Notes: generated by a model not told the origin, from the sequence alone. A stretch of DNA of 34,147 nt from an uncultured Lachnospiraceae bacterium (GCA_902781655.1 CACZJZ010000019.1:1-34147); one strand, 5' to 3'. Shown: positions 1-7,211, numbered from the stretch's first letter. Numbers and translations are program-made.

Positions 1-330
1 CCTTCGCACCAGGCTATTCAGAATGGACTCAAAATCTCCGAGAAGCTGCACCTCGTCCAACAGCACATAGTATTGATCCTGGTCGTTAATTCGTTCGTTT
101 AAATAAGGAAAGAATATTTCCGGATCCCGATACTTTTTATTCTCATAGACATCAAAAGCCATCTCTATAATATGATCGTCCGGAACCTGGTTCTTCCTGA
201 GATACTCTCTGAACAACTCAAAAAGCAGATACGTTTTTCCGCATCTTCGAACCCCGGTAATGACCTTAATCAACCCATTATGACGCTTGGAAATCAGCTT
301 GTTCAGATAGGTATCCCTGCGAATTTTCAT
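1..330 (-). CDS. AAA_14/DUF4143-type ATPase, N-terminal part (runs off the left edge)
   Basis: Only the first 110 residues are inside the window. A Walker A (TGVRRCGKT, residues 25-33) and a Walker B followed by DEVQ (YYVLLDEVQ, residues 87-95) are visible. The GxRRxGK(T/S) form and the LDEVQ ending are typical of the AAA_14 domain of the AAA_14-DUF4143 proteins, which are abundant in Clostridia and Bacteroidetes and lack a settled function. I chose the ATG at 330 because it aligns with the start of the paralogue at 33983 (YLNK-ISK--NG-IK-ITG-RR-GK) and has AGGG at a usable distance; ATGs at 336 and 339 are alternatives. The gene is preceded by a promoter framed by two palindromes. Whether the DUF4143 domain follows cannot be seen. 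Base use is AT-richer than the central genes. Confidence 0.85.
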   Translation of the reverse strand, partial: MKIRRDTYLNKLISKRHNGLIKVITGVRRCGKTYLLFELFREYLRKNQVPDDHIIEMAFDVYENKKYRDPEIFFPYLNERINDQDQYYVLLDEVQLLGDFESILNSLVRR

Positions 331-360
331 TTTCATCATCCCTGTCTAATAATGATACAG

Positions 361-379
361 AAATGCGGAATCCGCATTT
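361..379 (-). promoter_or_regulatory. Downstream palindromic operator of the left ATPase promoter
   Basis: This is a perfect inverted repeat with a single central base: core TGCGGA-N-TCCGCA at 364-376, extended to 9-bp arms at 361-379. It lies about 10-22 nt after the predicted transcription start of the 1-330 gene, so a bound protein would block clearance or elongation. A second copy lies at 439-451. The binding protein is unknown; autoregulation by the ATPase is inference. Confidence 0.7.
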
Positions 380-391
380 TTGTCCATTTAT

Positions 392-420
392 ATTGTAACC
401 CACATCACACTGGTCGTCAG
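392..420 (-). promoter_or_regulatory. Promoter of the left ATPase gene
   Basis: On the minus strand, -35 CTGACG (420-415) is separated by 17 bp from -10 TACAAT (397-392). The predicted start is near 385, leaving a leader of about 55 nt. The promoter sits between the two palindromes with the same geometry as the promoter at 33902-33931. Confidence 0.55.
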
Positions 421-438
421 CGCTTCATGTGATATTTT

Positions 439-451
439 TGCGGATTCCGCA
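439..451 (-). promoter_or_regulatory. Upstream palindromic operator of the left ATPase promoter
   Basis: TGCGGATTCCGCA is a 13-bp palindrome with a one-base centre. Exactly 18 bp (421-438) separate it from the -35 element. Centre-to-centre distance to the downstream copy (centre 370) is 75 bp. The flank on one side (TTTTTGTCCAT on the plus strand) is also duplicated with the downstream copy. Confidence 0.7.
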
Positions 452-469
452 TTTTTGTCCATCTTATAT

Positions 470-737
470 GAATTGACGTTTTGCACCACCTGCAAACGAA
501 ACATAAAAAGAGGTTCCTCTCTCAGATTGATTTTGAAAAATGAGTGCATCTTTGCGCATTTAACATATGCATTTTTGACTTTCGATCAATATCGCACATG
601 TTATTTTTGTCATGATATCTGGATTGTCATGATTTCTGGATAAGGAAGCTCTTTCCAAAAACGTTCCGACATATAGTTCTGAAGAACACCGCCGCAGAAA
701 TATTAAAGATTCTTCTTATAGCCATCAGATTTGTCAC
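470..737. other. AT-rich intergenic region without a recognised gene
   Basis: I see no gene with a credible start and ribosome site here. The region contains a 17-bp tandem duplication at 608-641 (TGTCATGATATCTGGAT, then the same with one change). It separates the left ATPase promoter from the terminator at 738-767. Composition differs visibly from the arg genes. Confidence 0.5.
608..641. repeat. 17-bp tandem repeat, two units
   Basis: Units at 608-624 and 625-641 differ at one position (TGATATCTGG versus TGATTTCTGG). No gene or promoter is clearly linked to it. Confidence 0.6.
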
Positions 738-767
738 ACAAAAAAGAACAGACGATAATCTCATCTG
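738..767 (-). terminator. Intrinsic terminator after the MerR-like gene
   Basis: On the minus strand, stem CAGATGA/TCGTCTG (one G-U pair, 5-nt loop, 767-749) is followed by TTCTTTTTT. It lies about 20 nt after the stop codon at 789-791, which suggests the short upstream gene is a real transcription unit end. Confidence 0.65.
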
Positions 768-788
768 CTCTCCTTTATATTTGGTCAT

Positions 789-1013
789 TTATTGGGACAA
801 TCTCGCGTCCTGAATATTTTCAACAGATGTATCAAGACTACGCAAAAGCGAAATCTTTTTCAGCTCTTCAACATCTTCATCAGAAAAAAGTCTGTATTCC
901 TTATCAGACCATGCCGGATTCAACAATACTTTCTGGCAGTAGTATTCGATCGCTTTCTTGGTTGTTCCGGACAATTTAGCGGCTTCATTGATATACGCAG
1001 ATATGCCTGCCAT
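789..1013 (-). CDS. Short MerR-type helix-turn-helix protein
   Basis: A 74-residue product matches the N-terminal DNA-binding part of MerR regulators. The pattern is AAKLSGTTKKAIEYYCQKVLL, then a wing-like segment ending in YRLFSDEDVEELKKI and LLRSLDTSVENI. MerR proteins are usually more than 110 residues with a dimerisation helix and effector domain; here the reading frame stops just after the HTH. The gene is either a truncated remnant or a minimal HTH-only regulator. The stop is followed closely by a terminator, which favours expression. The ATG at 1013 has GAGG 11 nt upstream. It lies 72 nt behind argD on the same strand with no terminator seen between, so it may be co-transcribed with the arg genes. 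Confidence 0.65.
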   Translation of the reverse strand: MAGISAYINEAAKLSGTTKKAIEYYCQKVLLNPAWSDKEYRLFSDEDVEELKKISLLRSLDTSVENIQDARLSQ

Positions 1014-1085
1014 GTGCTCTTATTCCTCATGGCGCCTTGCTTCCCGTCACGCGTTCTTACACGGCTCTTCGTTTCGCAGCCTTTG

Positions 1086-2258
1086 TCAGTCCGCCAGAAC
1101 CTCTTTCAGTATCTCCGTTCCCTCCTGCAGCAGGCTGTCCGGAATATTCAGCGCCGGCAGCAGCCGCAGCCGGTTCTGCCCGGCGGTGAGCACGAGAAGT
1201 CCCCTTTCGAGGCAGCGCCCTGCCAGTTCCGCCGCGCTCCCCTTTTCCGGTTCCACTCCGATCATCAGTCCCATGCCGGTCACCTGCTTCACGCCGGGCG
1301 CCTTCGAAAACGCGCGGAACAGATAGTCTGATTTTGCGCGCACCTCCGCGAGAAAATCGTCGTCCAGCCGCTTCAGAACAGACAGCGCACCTGCGCAGAC
1401 GACCGGATTGCCGCCGAATGTCGAGCCATTATCGCCGGGATGAAAGATATCCTGCACCTTCTCCCCCAGCATTGTCACGCCGATCGGCAGGCCGCCGCCC
1501 AGCCCCTTCGCCGTCGTCGCCACATCCGGCGTGACGTCGTCATTCATGTACGAGTAAAGCTGTCCGCTGCGTCCGTTCCCGGCCTGTACCTCGTCGCACA
1601 GAAGCAGAATATCCTTCTCCCTGCACAGCTTCGCGATCCCCTGGACAAAATCCCTGCTGAGGGCGTTCACGCCGCCCTCGCCCTGAATACACTCGATCAG
1701 GATACCGCAGACCTTATGGGAAGCCGTCAGCTCCGTAAGTCCCTCGAGGTCCTCCGGCTCCGCATAGAGAAAGCCCGGCGTCAGCGGCTGAAAGAGCTCA
1801 TGGAAGTGATCCTGCCCGGTCGCGGCCAGCGTCGTCAGCGTTCTCCCGTGGAACGAATTTTTCAGCGTGATGATCCAGTACGCGTCCCTGCCGTGGTGCT
1901 CCGCGCCGTATTTTCTCGCCGCCTTGATCGCGCACTCGTTCGCCTCGGCGCCGCTGTTCGAGAAGAATACCTTCTTCATGCCCGTGCGCCGGCACAGCTC
2001 CGCCGCGAGCGCAGAACAGGGCGCCGTGTAATACAGGTTCGAGGTGTGCTGCAGCGCATCAAGTTGGCTCTTCACTGCCTCCTGCCAGACCGTATCGCAG
2101 TACCCGAACGTGTTCACGGCAATCCCGGCGCCAAAATCAATGTAACGCTTTCCCTGTTCATCCTTAGCCAACGATCCCTTTCCGCTGACCAGTGTCACCG
2201 GAAACCGTCCATAGGTAGAAGCGATATATTCTCTGTCGAGCTGTTGAATTGTATCCAT
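1086..2258 (-). CDS. argD: Acetylornithine aminotransferase
   Basis: PLP-dependent class III aminotransferase of 390 aa. It converts N-acetylglutamate semialdehyde to N-acetylornithine in cytosolic arginine synthesis. Visible family marks are NSGAEANE (residues 101-108) for cofactor phosphate binding, SFHGRT (135-140), IECIQGEGG (188-196), CDEVQ (221-225) and the PLP lysine in TTAKGLGGGLPIG (K251). Length is normal. It is last in the arg cluster, 100 nt after argB; that gap can form an 8-bp CGCCGCGC/GCGCGGCG stem. Ornithine aminotransferases share the fold, but the context with argC, argJ and argB supports ArgD. Confidence 0.95.
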   Translation of the reverse strand: MDTIQQLDREYIASTYGRFPVTLVSGKGSLAKDEQGKRYIDFGAGIAVNTFGYCDTVWQEAVKSQLDALQHTSNLYYTAPCSALAAELCRRTGMKKVFFSNSGAEANECAIKAARKYGAEHHGRDAYWIITLKNSFHGRTLTTLAATGQDHFHELFQPLTPGFLYAEPEDLEGLTELTASHKVCGILIECIQGEGGVNALSRDFVQGIAKLCREKDILLLCDEVQAGNGRSGQLYSYMNDDVTPDVATTAKGLGGGLPIGVTMLGEKVQDIFHPGDNGSTFGGNPVVCAGALSVLKRLDDDFLAEVRAKSDYLFRAFSKAPGVKQVTGMGLMIGVEPEKGSAAELAGRCLERGLLVLTAGQNRLRLLPALNIPDSLLQEGTEILKEVLAD

Positions 2259-2358
2259 GCCTGTCTGAATTCCTTCCTCATTCCGGTCGCCGCGCGTAAT
2301 CTATTCTCCCGGCGCGGCGCACTGCTTTTTTTCTTTTCTCCGCACCGGCTCCGCACCG

Positions 2359-3234
2359 TCAGCAGCTCCCGCTGCTGCGGATCATCGTGCCCGCGCCCTC
2401 ATTGGTGAGAATTTCCATAAGCAGCGCGTGCGGCACGCGTCCGTCAATGATGACGACTGCCTTCACGCCGTGCTCCAGCGCATCGATGCAGCACTCCACC
2501 TTGGGGATCATACCGCCCTGCACCACGCCGTTCTGACAGAGTTCCTGCGCCTCCGACACGGTCAGCTCCTGAATAAGCGAGTCCGGATCGTCCTTATCCC
2601 GCATGATGCCGGAGATGTCCGTCATCATGATCATGCGCTCCGCCCCGATGGCCGCCGCGATCGCGCCTGCTGCCGTATCGCCGTTGATGTTATAGATATG
2701 CCCTTCCTTATCCCAGCCAAGTGTGGAAACCACCGGAATATATCCGTCATCCAGCATGTCCGTGATCATCTGCGGATTGATGCGCGTTACGTCGCCGACA
2801 TAGCCGTAGCGGGGATCTTTTAATTTTGCCTCGATCAGGCGCCCGTCCATGCCGGAGACGCCGATCGCCCGTCCGCCCTTGGTCTGCAGCAGCGAGACAA
2901 GGGACTTGTTGACCTTGCCCGCAAGGACCATCTCCGCGATATCCACGGTCTCCTGGTCCGTCACCCGCAGTCCGTCGATGAATTGCGGAACCTTGCCGAG
3001 ACGCTTCATCAGACTGGAGATTTCCGGCCCGCCGCCATGCACGACGACCACCTTCACGCCGACCATCGTGAGCAGCACAATGTCCTCCATAACCTGCTCC
3101 TTGAGCACCTCGCTGGTCATGGCATTGCCGCCGTATTTGATGACGATCGTGCGCCCGTTGTAGCGCTGAATGAAGGGCAGCGCCTGAACCAGCACCTCCG
3201 CCCTGTTCCGGTTCGTCAGTTCATCTGTTTTCAT
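2359..3234 (-). CDS. argB: Acetylglutamate kinase
   Basis: Amino acid kinase family, 291 aa. It phosphorylates N-acetyl-L-glutamate, the committed and usually arginine-controlled step. Seen are the nucleotide and substrate signatures VIKYGGNAM (31-39), VVVVHGGGPEI (62-72) and NINGDTAAGAIAAAI (about 182-196). The start ATG overlaps the argJ stop in an ATGA arrangement (3231-3234), implying translational coupling. ArgJ in the same cluster recycles the acetyl group, so ArgB is the likely flux-controlling enzyme. I did not try to decide whether the N-terminal helix needed for arginine-sensitive hexamers is present. Confidence 0.95.
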   Translation of the reverse strand: MKTDELTNRNRAEVLVQALPFIQRYNGRTIVIKYGGNAMTSEVLKEQVMEDIVLLTMVGVKVVVVHGGGPEISSLMKRLGKVPQFIDGLRVTDQETVDIAEMVLAGKVNKSLVSLLQTKGGRAIGVSGMDGRLIEAKLKDPRYGYVGDVTRINPQMITDMLDDGYIPVVSTLGWDKEGHIYNINGDTAAGAIAAAIGAERMIMMTDISGIMRDKDDPDSLIQELTVSEAQELCQNGVVQGGMIPKVECCIDALEHGVKAVVIIDGRVPHALLMEILTNEGAGTMIRSSGSC

Positions 3235-4451
3235 GTCCGGTAATCTCCATTGATTTTGACGTAATCGTAGGTGAGATCGCAGCCCCAGCAGGTCACAGCC
3301 GCCTCACCCTCGTGCATGTCCACGAGAATCTCCACCTCTTCCTCGCTCAGAATCTTCTTTGCTTTGTCCTCATCGAACACGATGCCCACGCCGCCCGCGC
3401 AGACCTCAATCTGTCCCGCTTTGGAGGCAAACGCGACATCCACATCCTTCGGGTCAAAATCCACGCCGGAGTAGCCGAGGGCACAGAGGACGCGGCCCCA
3501 GTTCGCGTCGCACCCGAAGATCGCCGCCTTCGTCAGCGTGGAATGGATCACGGATTTCGCGAGTGTCTCTGCTTCCTCCTTGCTCCGGGCACCGCTGACC
3601 GTGCAGGTGATGAGATGCTTCGCACCCTCGCCGTCTCTGGCCATCCGTCTCGCAAGCTCCGTGCACAGCGTCTTAAGCGCATCCACAAAGGCAAAATAAT
3701 TCTCATTTTCCGCCGTGATCTCCGGGTTGCCGGCAAGGCCATCCGCGAGAATGATCAGACTGTCGTTTGTGGAGGTGTCGCCGTCCACGGAAATGCGGTT
3801 GAACGTCACGCGGCAGACCGCGAGCAGCGCCTTCCGCAGCATGTCCGGCGCGATGGCCGCATCCGTCGTGAGATAGCACAGCATCGTCCCCATATTGGGA
3901 TGAATCATGCCAGACCCTTTCGAAATTCCGCCGATGGTCACGGTCTTTCCCGCGATTGTGGTTCGGACAGCGAGTTCCTTCTTGCGCGTGTCCGTCGTCA
4001 TGATGGCGTGGGCCGCCGCGTCGCTCCCCTCCGGTTTCTCCGTGAGAAGCGCCTTCAGCTCTCCGATGTGGTCGCGGACAGGTCCGATGGGAAGCTCCTG
4101 CCCGATGACACCGGTGGAACCGACCAGCACCTTGTCCGGAGATAGTCCGAGCGCCTTTGCTGCGAGCGCCTGCATCTCCTCCGCGTGCTTTCTGCCGTTC
4201 GGCGCGCAGGCATTGGCAATGCCGCTGTTCGCCAGAATAGCCTGGCAATGCCCGCCCCGGATCGTCTCCATATCGAGCATCACCGGATCCGCCTTGACCT
4301 TGTTAGTCGTAAACAGTCCGGCGGAGGTGCACGGTGCCTCCGCGCAGATCAGCGCCAGATCATTCTTCGCCTTGTTTGGCCGGATGCCGCAGTGCATGCC
4401 TGCTGCCATAAATCCCTTCGCGGCTGTCACGCCGCCCCCGATCCACTCCAT
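3231..4451 (-). CDS. argJ: Glutamate N-acetyltransferase / ornithine acetyltransferase (ArgJ)
   Basis: ArgJ family, 406 aa, a self-cleaving Ntn-type enzyme. It transfers the acetyl group from N-acetylornithine back to glutamate, giving the cyclic arginine pathway. The autocleavage site KGSGMIHPNMGTML is present with nucleophile threonine at about residue 189; family members usually have an A-T-M-L there, this one G-T-M-L. Other conserved segments are FTTNKVKADPV (47-57) and ANSGIANACAPNG (74-86). The ATG at 4451 is preceded by GGAGGAG. Whether it is mono- or bifunctional (also using acetyl-CoA) cannot be read here; no argA-like gene is in the window. Confidence 0.94.
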   Translation of the reverse strand: MEWIGGGVTAAKGFMAAGMHCGIRPNKAKNDLALICAEAPCTSAGLFTTNKVKADPVMLDMETIRGGHCQAILANSGIANACAPNGRKHAEEMQALAAKALGLSPDKVLVGSTGVIGQELPIGPVRDHIGELKALLTEKPEGSDAAAHAIMTTDTRKKELAVRTTIAGKTVTIGGISKGSGMIHPNMGTMLCYLTTDAAIAPDMLRKALLAVCRVTFNRISVDGDTSTNDSLIILADGLAGNPEITAENENYFAFVDALKTLCTELARRMARDGEGAKHLITCTVSGARSKEEAETLAKSVIHSTLTKAAIFGCDANWGRVLCALGYSGVDFDPKDVDVAFASKAGQIEVCAGGVGIVFDEDKAKKILSEEEVEILVDMHEGEAAVTCWGCDLTYDYVKINGDYRT

Positions 4452-4577
4452 TTTCTATTCTCCTCCTGCCGCGGATTCTGTCTCCGGTTCATTCCCATAA
4501 GTCTTCATCCGGGTCGTACATGCCTTTGCTCTTGCCGGGTTCCTGCATATTGTCCTCTTGCTTCGTTTTTGCCCGGT

Positions 4578-5516
4578 TCATAGACGCAGTCCGCTTGTCT
4601 CATCAAACCCGAAGACCAGATTCATGTTCTGGATGGCGGCGCCGGAAGCGCCCTTCCCCAGATTGTCGAACCGTGCCACCAGCAGCACCCGTTCCTCGTT
4701 TCCGGAGACCGTCACTTCCATATCGTCCCTGCCTTCGAATGCCGCCGCGGAATAAAACCCGCTCTCATCCGCCGTCTCCCGATATCGGATCACCGGTCCC
4801 TGATAAACACTCCGGTAGACCTCCCGGATTTCCTCCACAGACCCTCTGAGATCCTCCGCGAACACCGGGATTAAACTCTCCATGCCGGAGTAGAAATCCG
4901 CCACCACCGGCAGAAATGCCGGCTCGTGCAGAAGACCAGTTTCCCTGACCATCTCCGGCAGATGCTTGTGATGCTGCGAGATGCCATATAATCTCGGCGC
5001 AGAGAGCAAATCCGTGCCGGCAGCTCCCTTGCTCCGATCCTCCGCCTCATACTGCGCGATCATCTTCTTGCCGCCGCCGGAGTATCCTGTGAGACTGGTG
5101 CAGGACAGCCGCGCGTCCTTCTTCAGAATTCCCGCCGCAATGAGCGGTGCGGTCAGTACGATAAAGCCCGTGGCATGACAGCCCGGATTGGCGATTCTTT
5201 TTGCGTGGCCGATCCGCTCTCTCTGCCCCGGAAGCTCCGGAAGACCGTAGGTCCAGCCCTGCTGCACCCGGTGCGCCGTGCTCGTATCAATCACCACCGT
5301 ATCCTTTGGAATGATTTCCGCGATCTCTGCGGCCGCCGCATCCGGCAGACACAGAAACGTCAGATCCGATTCCGCTGCCGCTTCCCGCCTCGCTTCCAGA
5401 TCATGCCTTCGCTCCTCCGGCAGCGTGATGAGCTCGATATCCTTCCGATCCGCAAGCCTTTCCCTGATTTTCAATCCCGTCGTTCCAGAAGAACCGTCTA
5501 TAAATACCTTCTTCAT
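4578..5516 (-). CDS. argC: N-acetyl-gamma-glutamyl-phosphate reductase, type 2
   Basis: NADPH-dependent reductase of 312 aa making N-acetylglutamate semialdehyde. The N-terminus MKKVFIDGSSGTTGLKI is the Rossmann loop. The catalytic cysteine is in NPGCHATGF (C113), and the downstream GISQHHKHLPEM matches the conserved His/Glu motif. The short length and GSSGTTG loop fit the type 2 class rather than the 340-residue type 1. I chose ATG 5516 because AGGA lies 8 nt upstream; ATG 5522 (MNMKKV) is possible. The reading frame stays open upstream to 5621 through a repeat element, so a TTG-initiated extended form cannot be excluded. First gene of the arg operon. Confidence 0.93.
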   Translation of the reverse strand: MKKVFIDGSSGTTGLKIRERLADRKDIELITLPEERRHDLEARREAAAESDLTFLCLPDAAAAEIAEIIPKDTVVIDTSTAHRVQQGWTYGLPELPGQRERIGHAKRIANPGCHATGFIVLTAPLIAAGILKKDARLSCTSLTGYSGGGKKMIAQYEAEDRSKGAAGTDLLSAPRLYGISQHHKHLPEMVRETGLLHEPAFLPVVADFYSGMESLIPVFAEDLRGSVEEIREVYRSVYQGPVIRYRETADESGFYSAAAFEGRDDMEVTVSGNEERVLLVARFDNLGKGASGAAIQNMNLVFGFDETSGLRL

Positions 5517-5523
5517 GTTCATT

Positions 5524-5637
5524 CCTCTACCCCGCTGAGGCAAAACCCGCGTATGCGGTTTTGCCGAATGCGGCAGCACCGTTGCTGCTGTTTGAAAGTT
5601 CTGCATCAGCAGAACTTTCAAACCTCTACCCCGCTGA
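5524..5637 (-). repeat. Hairpin element flanked by a duplicated ribosome-binding stretch, copy 1
   Basis: Positions 5524-5538 and 5623-5637 are the same 15 bases (minus strand TCAGCGGGGTAGAGG, an SD-like sequence). Between them lies a structured core. On the minus strand it begins with a 15-bp perfect hairpin (arms GTTTGAAAGTTCTGC/GCAGAACTTTCAAAC, 4-nt loop), followed by a GCAGC/GCTGC pairing and a GGCAAAACCGC/GCGGGTTTTGCC hairpin. The core is nearly identical to 18118-18218. It sits between argC and its promoter, and the proximal duplicate is the ribosome site of argC. The flanking duplication looks like a target-site duplication. Confidence 0.75.
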
Positions 5638-5716
5638 AGCAGGACATTTGTGCCTTCTCCTCGCTCTACTCAGCTTTATCAGCCTTAATCCAGCCCCTGT
5701 CCAAGCGGTTATGTAT

Positions 5717-5744
5717 ATTATAGTTATAATTATGCATTTTTAAA
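5717..5744 (-). promoter_or_regulatory. Promoter of the arg operon
   Basis: On the minus strand, -35 TTTAAA (5744-5739), a 16-bp spacer and -10 TATAAT (5722-5717). The predicted start near 5710 gives a leader of about 190 nt containing the hairpin element. One arm of the 13-bp inverted repeat (5724-5736) lies in the spacer, fitting repressor control. Confidence 0.6.
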
Positions 5745-5766
5745 GGGGTAAATTGCATAATTATAA
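5724..5766. promoter_or_regulatory. Candidate ArgR operator (ARG-box pair) before argC
   Basis: A perfect 13-bp inverted repeat TTATAATTATGCA ... TGCATAATTATAA (5724-5736 and 5754-5766) with a 17-nt spacer. The arms resemble ARG boxes (TGAATAATTATTCA-like, AT-rich). The position over the argC promoter spacer and just upstream of the -35 suits arginine repression. No argR gene is in the window, so assignment rests on motif and location. Confidence 0.6.
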
Positions 5767-5871
5767 AAAATAATCTGCGGGACGATTTCGTTCAAACTGC
5801 TTCAAACTACCTGCTCGGGTGTAACAGTTTTGCCATCTGCATTTTTTGTGGTTTCTCACAGAAAATCCGGA
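5767..5871. other. Short AT-rich spacer between the arg promoter and the yitT terminator
   Basis: No gene is visible. The stretch only separates the ARG-box region from the terminator serving the upstream minus-strand gene. Confidence 0.4.
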
Positions 5872-5913
5872 AATAAAAAAGCCGGAGTCGCAATCTAACG
5901 GCGAATTCCGGCT
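5872..5913 (-). terminator. Intrinsic terminator after the YitT-family gene
   Basis: On the minus strand, AGCCGGA ... TCCGGCT (7-bp outer stem, 5913-5880) with an inner TCGC/GCGA pairing is followed by six T residues. It is about 93 nt after the stop codon. The gap contains a short direct repeat (TACTGGAATCTATTAT, then TACTGGGAATCTATTAT, about 5931-5965). Confidence 0.8.
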
Positions 5914-6005
5914 GGCAATCACTATTCATTTACTGGAATCTATTATTACTGGGAATCTATTATTACCGATATAGGAAGTGGTGGTTCCTCGTAACCGGGT
6001 GATTT

Positions 6006-6908
6006 TCACCCCAGCTCCTCATGAGAATAGTCGAGGAAGCCCTCGCCCCGGATTTCTCCCGCGTCCGTCAGAATCAGGAACGCAGCCGGATCGATAGCAG
6101 AAACAATTTCCTTCACAATGACCGTCTGCCGCTTGCTGACAGCACACATGAGCACAGAGCGCTCTGTGTCCGTATACATGCCCGTACCCCTGAGTCTTGT
6201 CACGCCGCGGTTCATGTCCTGGAGAAGCGCATCCGCAATCTCATCATTGTGATCGGAAATAATAAATGCCAGATTCGCGTTCCGCACACCATAGAGAACA
6301 TGATCAGAGAGATATCCGGAGATTGCCACGGACACAATCGCATAGAGCGTGTTGCGGACTCCGAAGATCCAGACGGAGAGCAGAATGATCGCGCCGTCAA
6401 GTACCGGGAGGATTTTCGCGGAGGAGATATGTGGCTGGACCTTGTTGATCAGGGCCGCCACGGTATCCGTTCCGCCGGTCGTTCCCTTTCCCAGGAAAGT
6501 GAGACCAACCCCGAATCCCATCAGAGCGCCGCCGATCACAGCGGTCAGAAACAAATCGTCCTCCACCAGCGGAATCTCCGGTATCACAAACAGCCACACT
6601 GAAAAAAGAACGGTAGTAAAGATTGTCCGGGACATAAAACGGAAACCGCGGATTTTGATAACAATGAGAAACAGCGGAATGTTCAGGACCAGGTTGGTGA
6701 ACCACAGCGGCACCCCGCCTTTGATCAGAGGCTCCGTCACTTCCTGAATAATAATCCCAAGGCCGGTAAAGCCGCCCGGAATCACGCCCGCCGGAGCATA
6801 AAACAGATTGGAGGAAACTGCCATCAGCGCCGTGCCCAGAAGAATCCAAAGATAATCAATCTTTTTCTCATGCGAAATTGCCCTGGAAATCATCTGCCTG
6901 GCTGTCAT
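6006..6908 (-). CDS. YitT family membrane protein (DUF161 plus DUF2179)
   Basis: A 300-residue protein with several N-terminal membrane segments (for example DYLWILLGTALMAVSSNLFYA, LVLNIPLFLIVIKI, TIFTTVLFSVWLFVI). It carries the family glycine-rich motifs APAGVIPGGFTGLG (about 37-50) and FLGKGTTGGTDTVAALI (about 142-158). The C-terminal 90 residues form a soluble DUF2179 domain (AFIISDHNDEIADAL to the end) with the GVTRLRGTGMYT segment. Function in the family is not established; transport or signalling roles are guesses. I chose the ATG at 6908 because GGAGG lies 7 nt upstream; the open frame extends upstream without a better start. It has its own promoter and terminator and is divergent from the sigma factor gene. 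Confidence 0.88.
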   Translation of the reverse strand: MTARQMISRAISHEKKIDYLWILLGTALMAVSSNLFYAPAGVIPGGFTGLGIIIQEVTEPLIKGGVPLWFTNLVLNIPLFLIVIKIRGFRFMSRTIFTTVLFSVWLFVIPEIPLVEDDLFLTAVIGGALMGFGVGLTFLGKGTTGGTDTVAALINKVQPHISSAKILPVLDGAIILLSVWIFGVRNTLYAIVSVAISGYLSDHVLYGVRNANLAFIISDHNDEIADALLQDMNRGVTRLRGTGMYTDTERSVLMCAVSKRQTVIVKEIVSAIDPAAFLILTDAGEIRGEGFLDYSHEELG

Positions 6909-6964
6909 TGGCACACCTCCCGATCCGATCAATACGGCGAATTCCTTCCGCCGCAAACGACATT

Positions 6965-6993
6965 ATCGTACCGCGGAATGCTGGCGGGTGCAA
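6965..6993 (-). promoter_or_regulatory. Promoter of the YitT-family gene
   Basis: On the minus strand, -35 TTGCAC (6993-6988), a 17-bp spacer and -10 TACGAT (6970-6965). A start near 6958 gives a leader of about 50 nt. Matches are moderate, spacing ideal. Confidence 0.45.
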
Positions 6994-7133
6994 ACTGGCT
7001 GCCTCTACCACAGTTTTTCAAATTTTGCTTTCTCACCGCTTTTAGACTTGCTCCATTCCACATCATTTGTGACACTCACCCTCTCGCTGTCAAAAATCAC
7101 AAGCCCGCTCTCCCGTGCGTGAATGGCCTTTTG

Positions 7134-7160
7134 TGAAATTTTGCGAGACCAAATCCCGTC
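7134..7160 (+). promoter_or_regulatory. Candidate ECF-type (autoregulated) promoter of the sigma factor gene
   Basis: TGAAAT (7134-7139), 17 bp, then CGTC (7157-7160) resembles ECF promoters of the SigW type (TGAAAC-N16-CGTA). The following gene is an ECF sigma factor, and these commonly control themselves. A perfect 12-bp palindrome GAAGGATCCTTC lies at 7179-7190, between the expected start site and the ribosome site. No housekeeping promoter stands out. Confidence 0.4.
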
Positions 7161-7211
7161 CTGGATTGTATCTTAGATGAAGGATCCTTCAGAGAGGAGC
7201 AAAGCAATGAG

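Larger units (their letters stand above)
364..469. repeat. Direct repeat of about 30 bp carrying the palindrome
   Basis: Plus-strand positions 364-393 and 439-469 are near-identical: the palindrome followed by TTTTTGTCCAT and an AT-rich tail, differing at the palindrome centre and by a 1-nt indel. The duplicated unit is thus larger than the palindrome, so the two operators probably arose by duplication of one block. Confidence 0.7.

Noticed and set aside
361-451. The TGCGGA/TCCGCA palindromes as RNA terminators or riboregulators
   Set aside because: As RNA they could form only a 5-bp stem without a U-run, and the upstream copy is outside the transcript; a DNA operator explains both copies.
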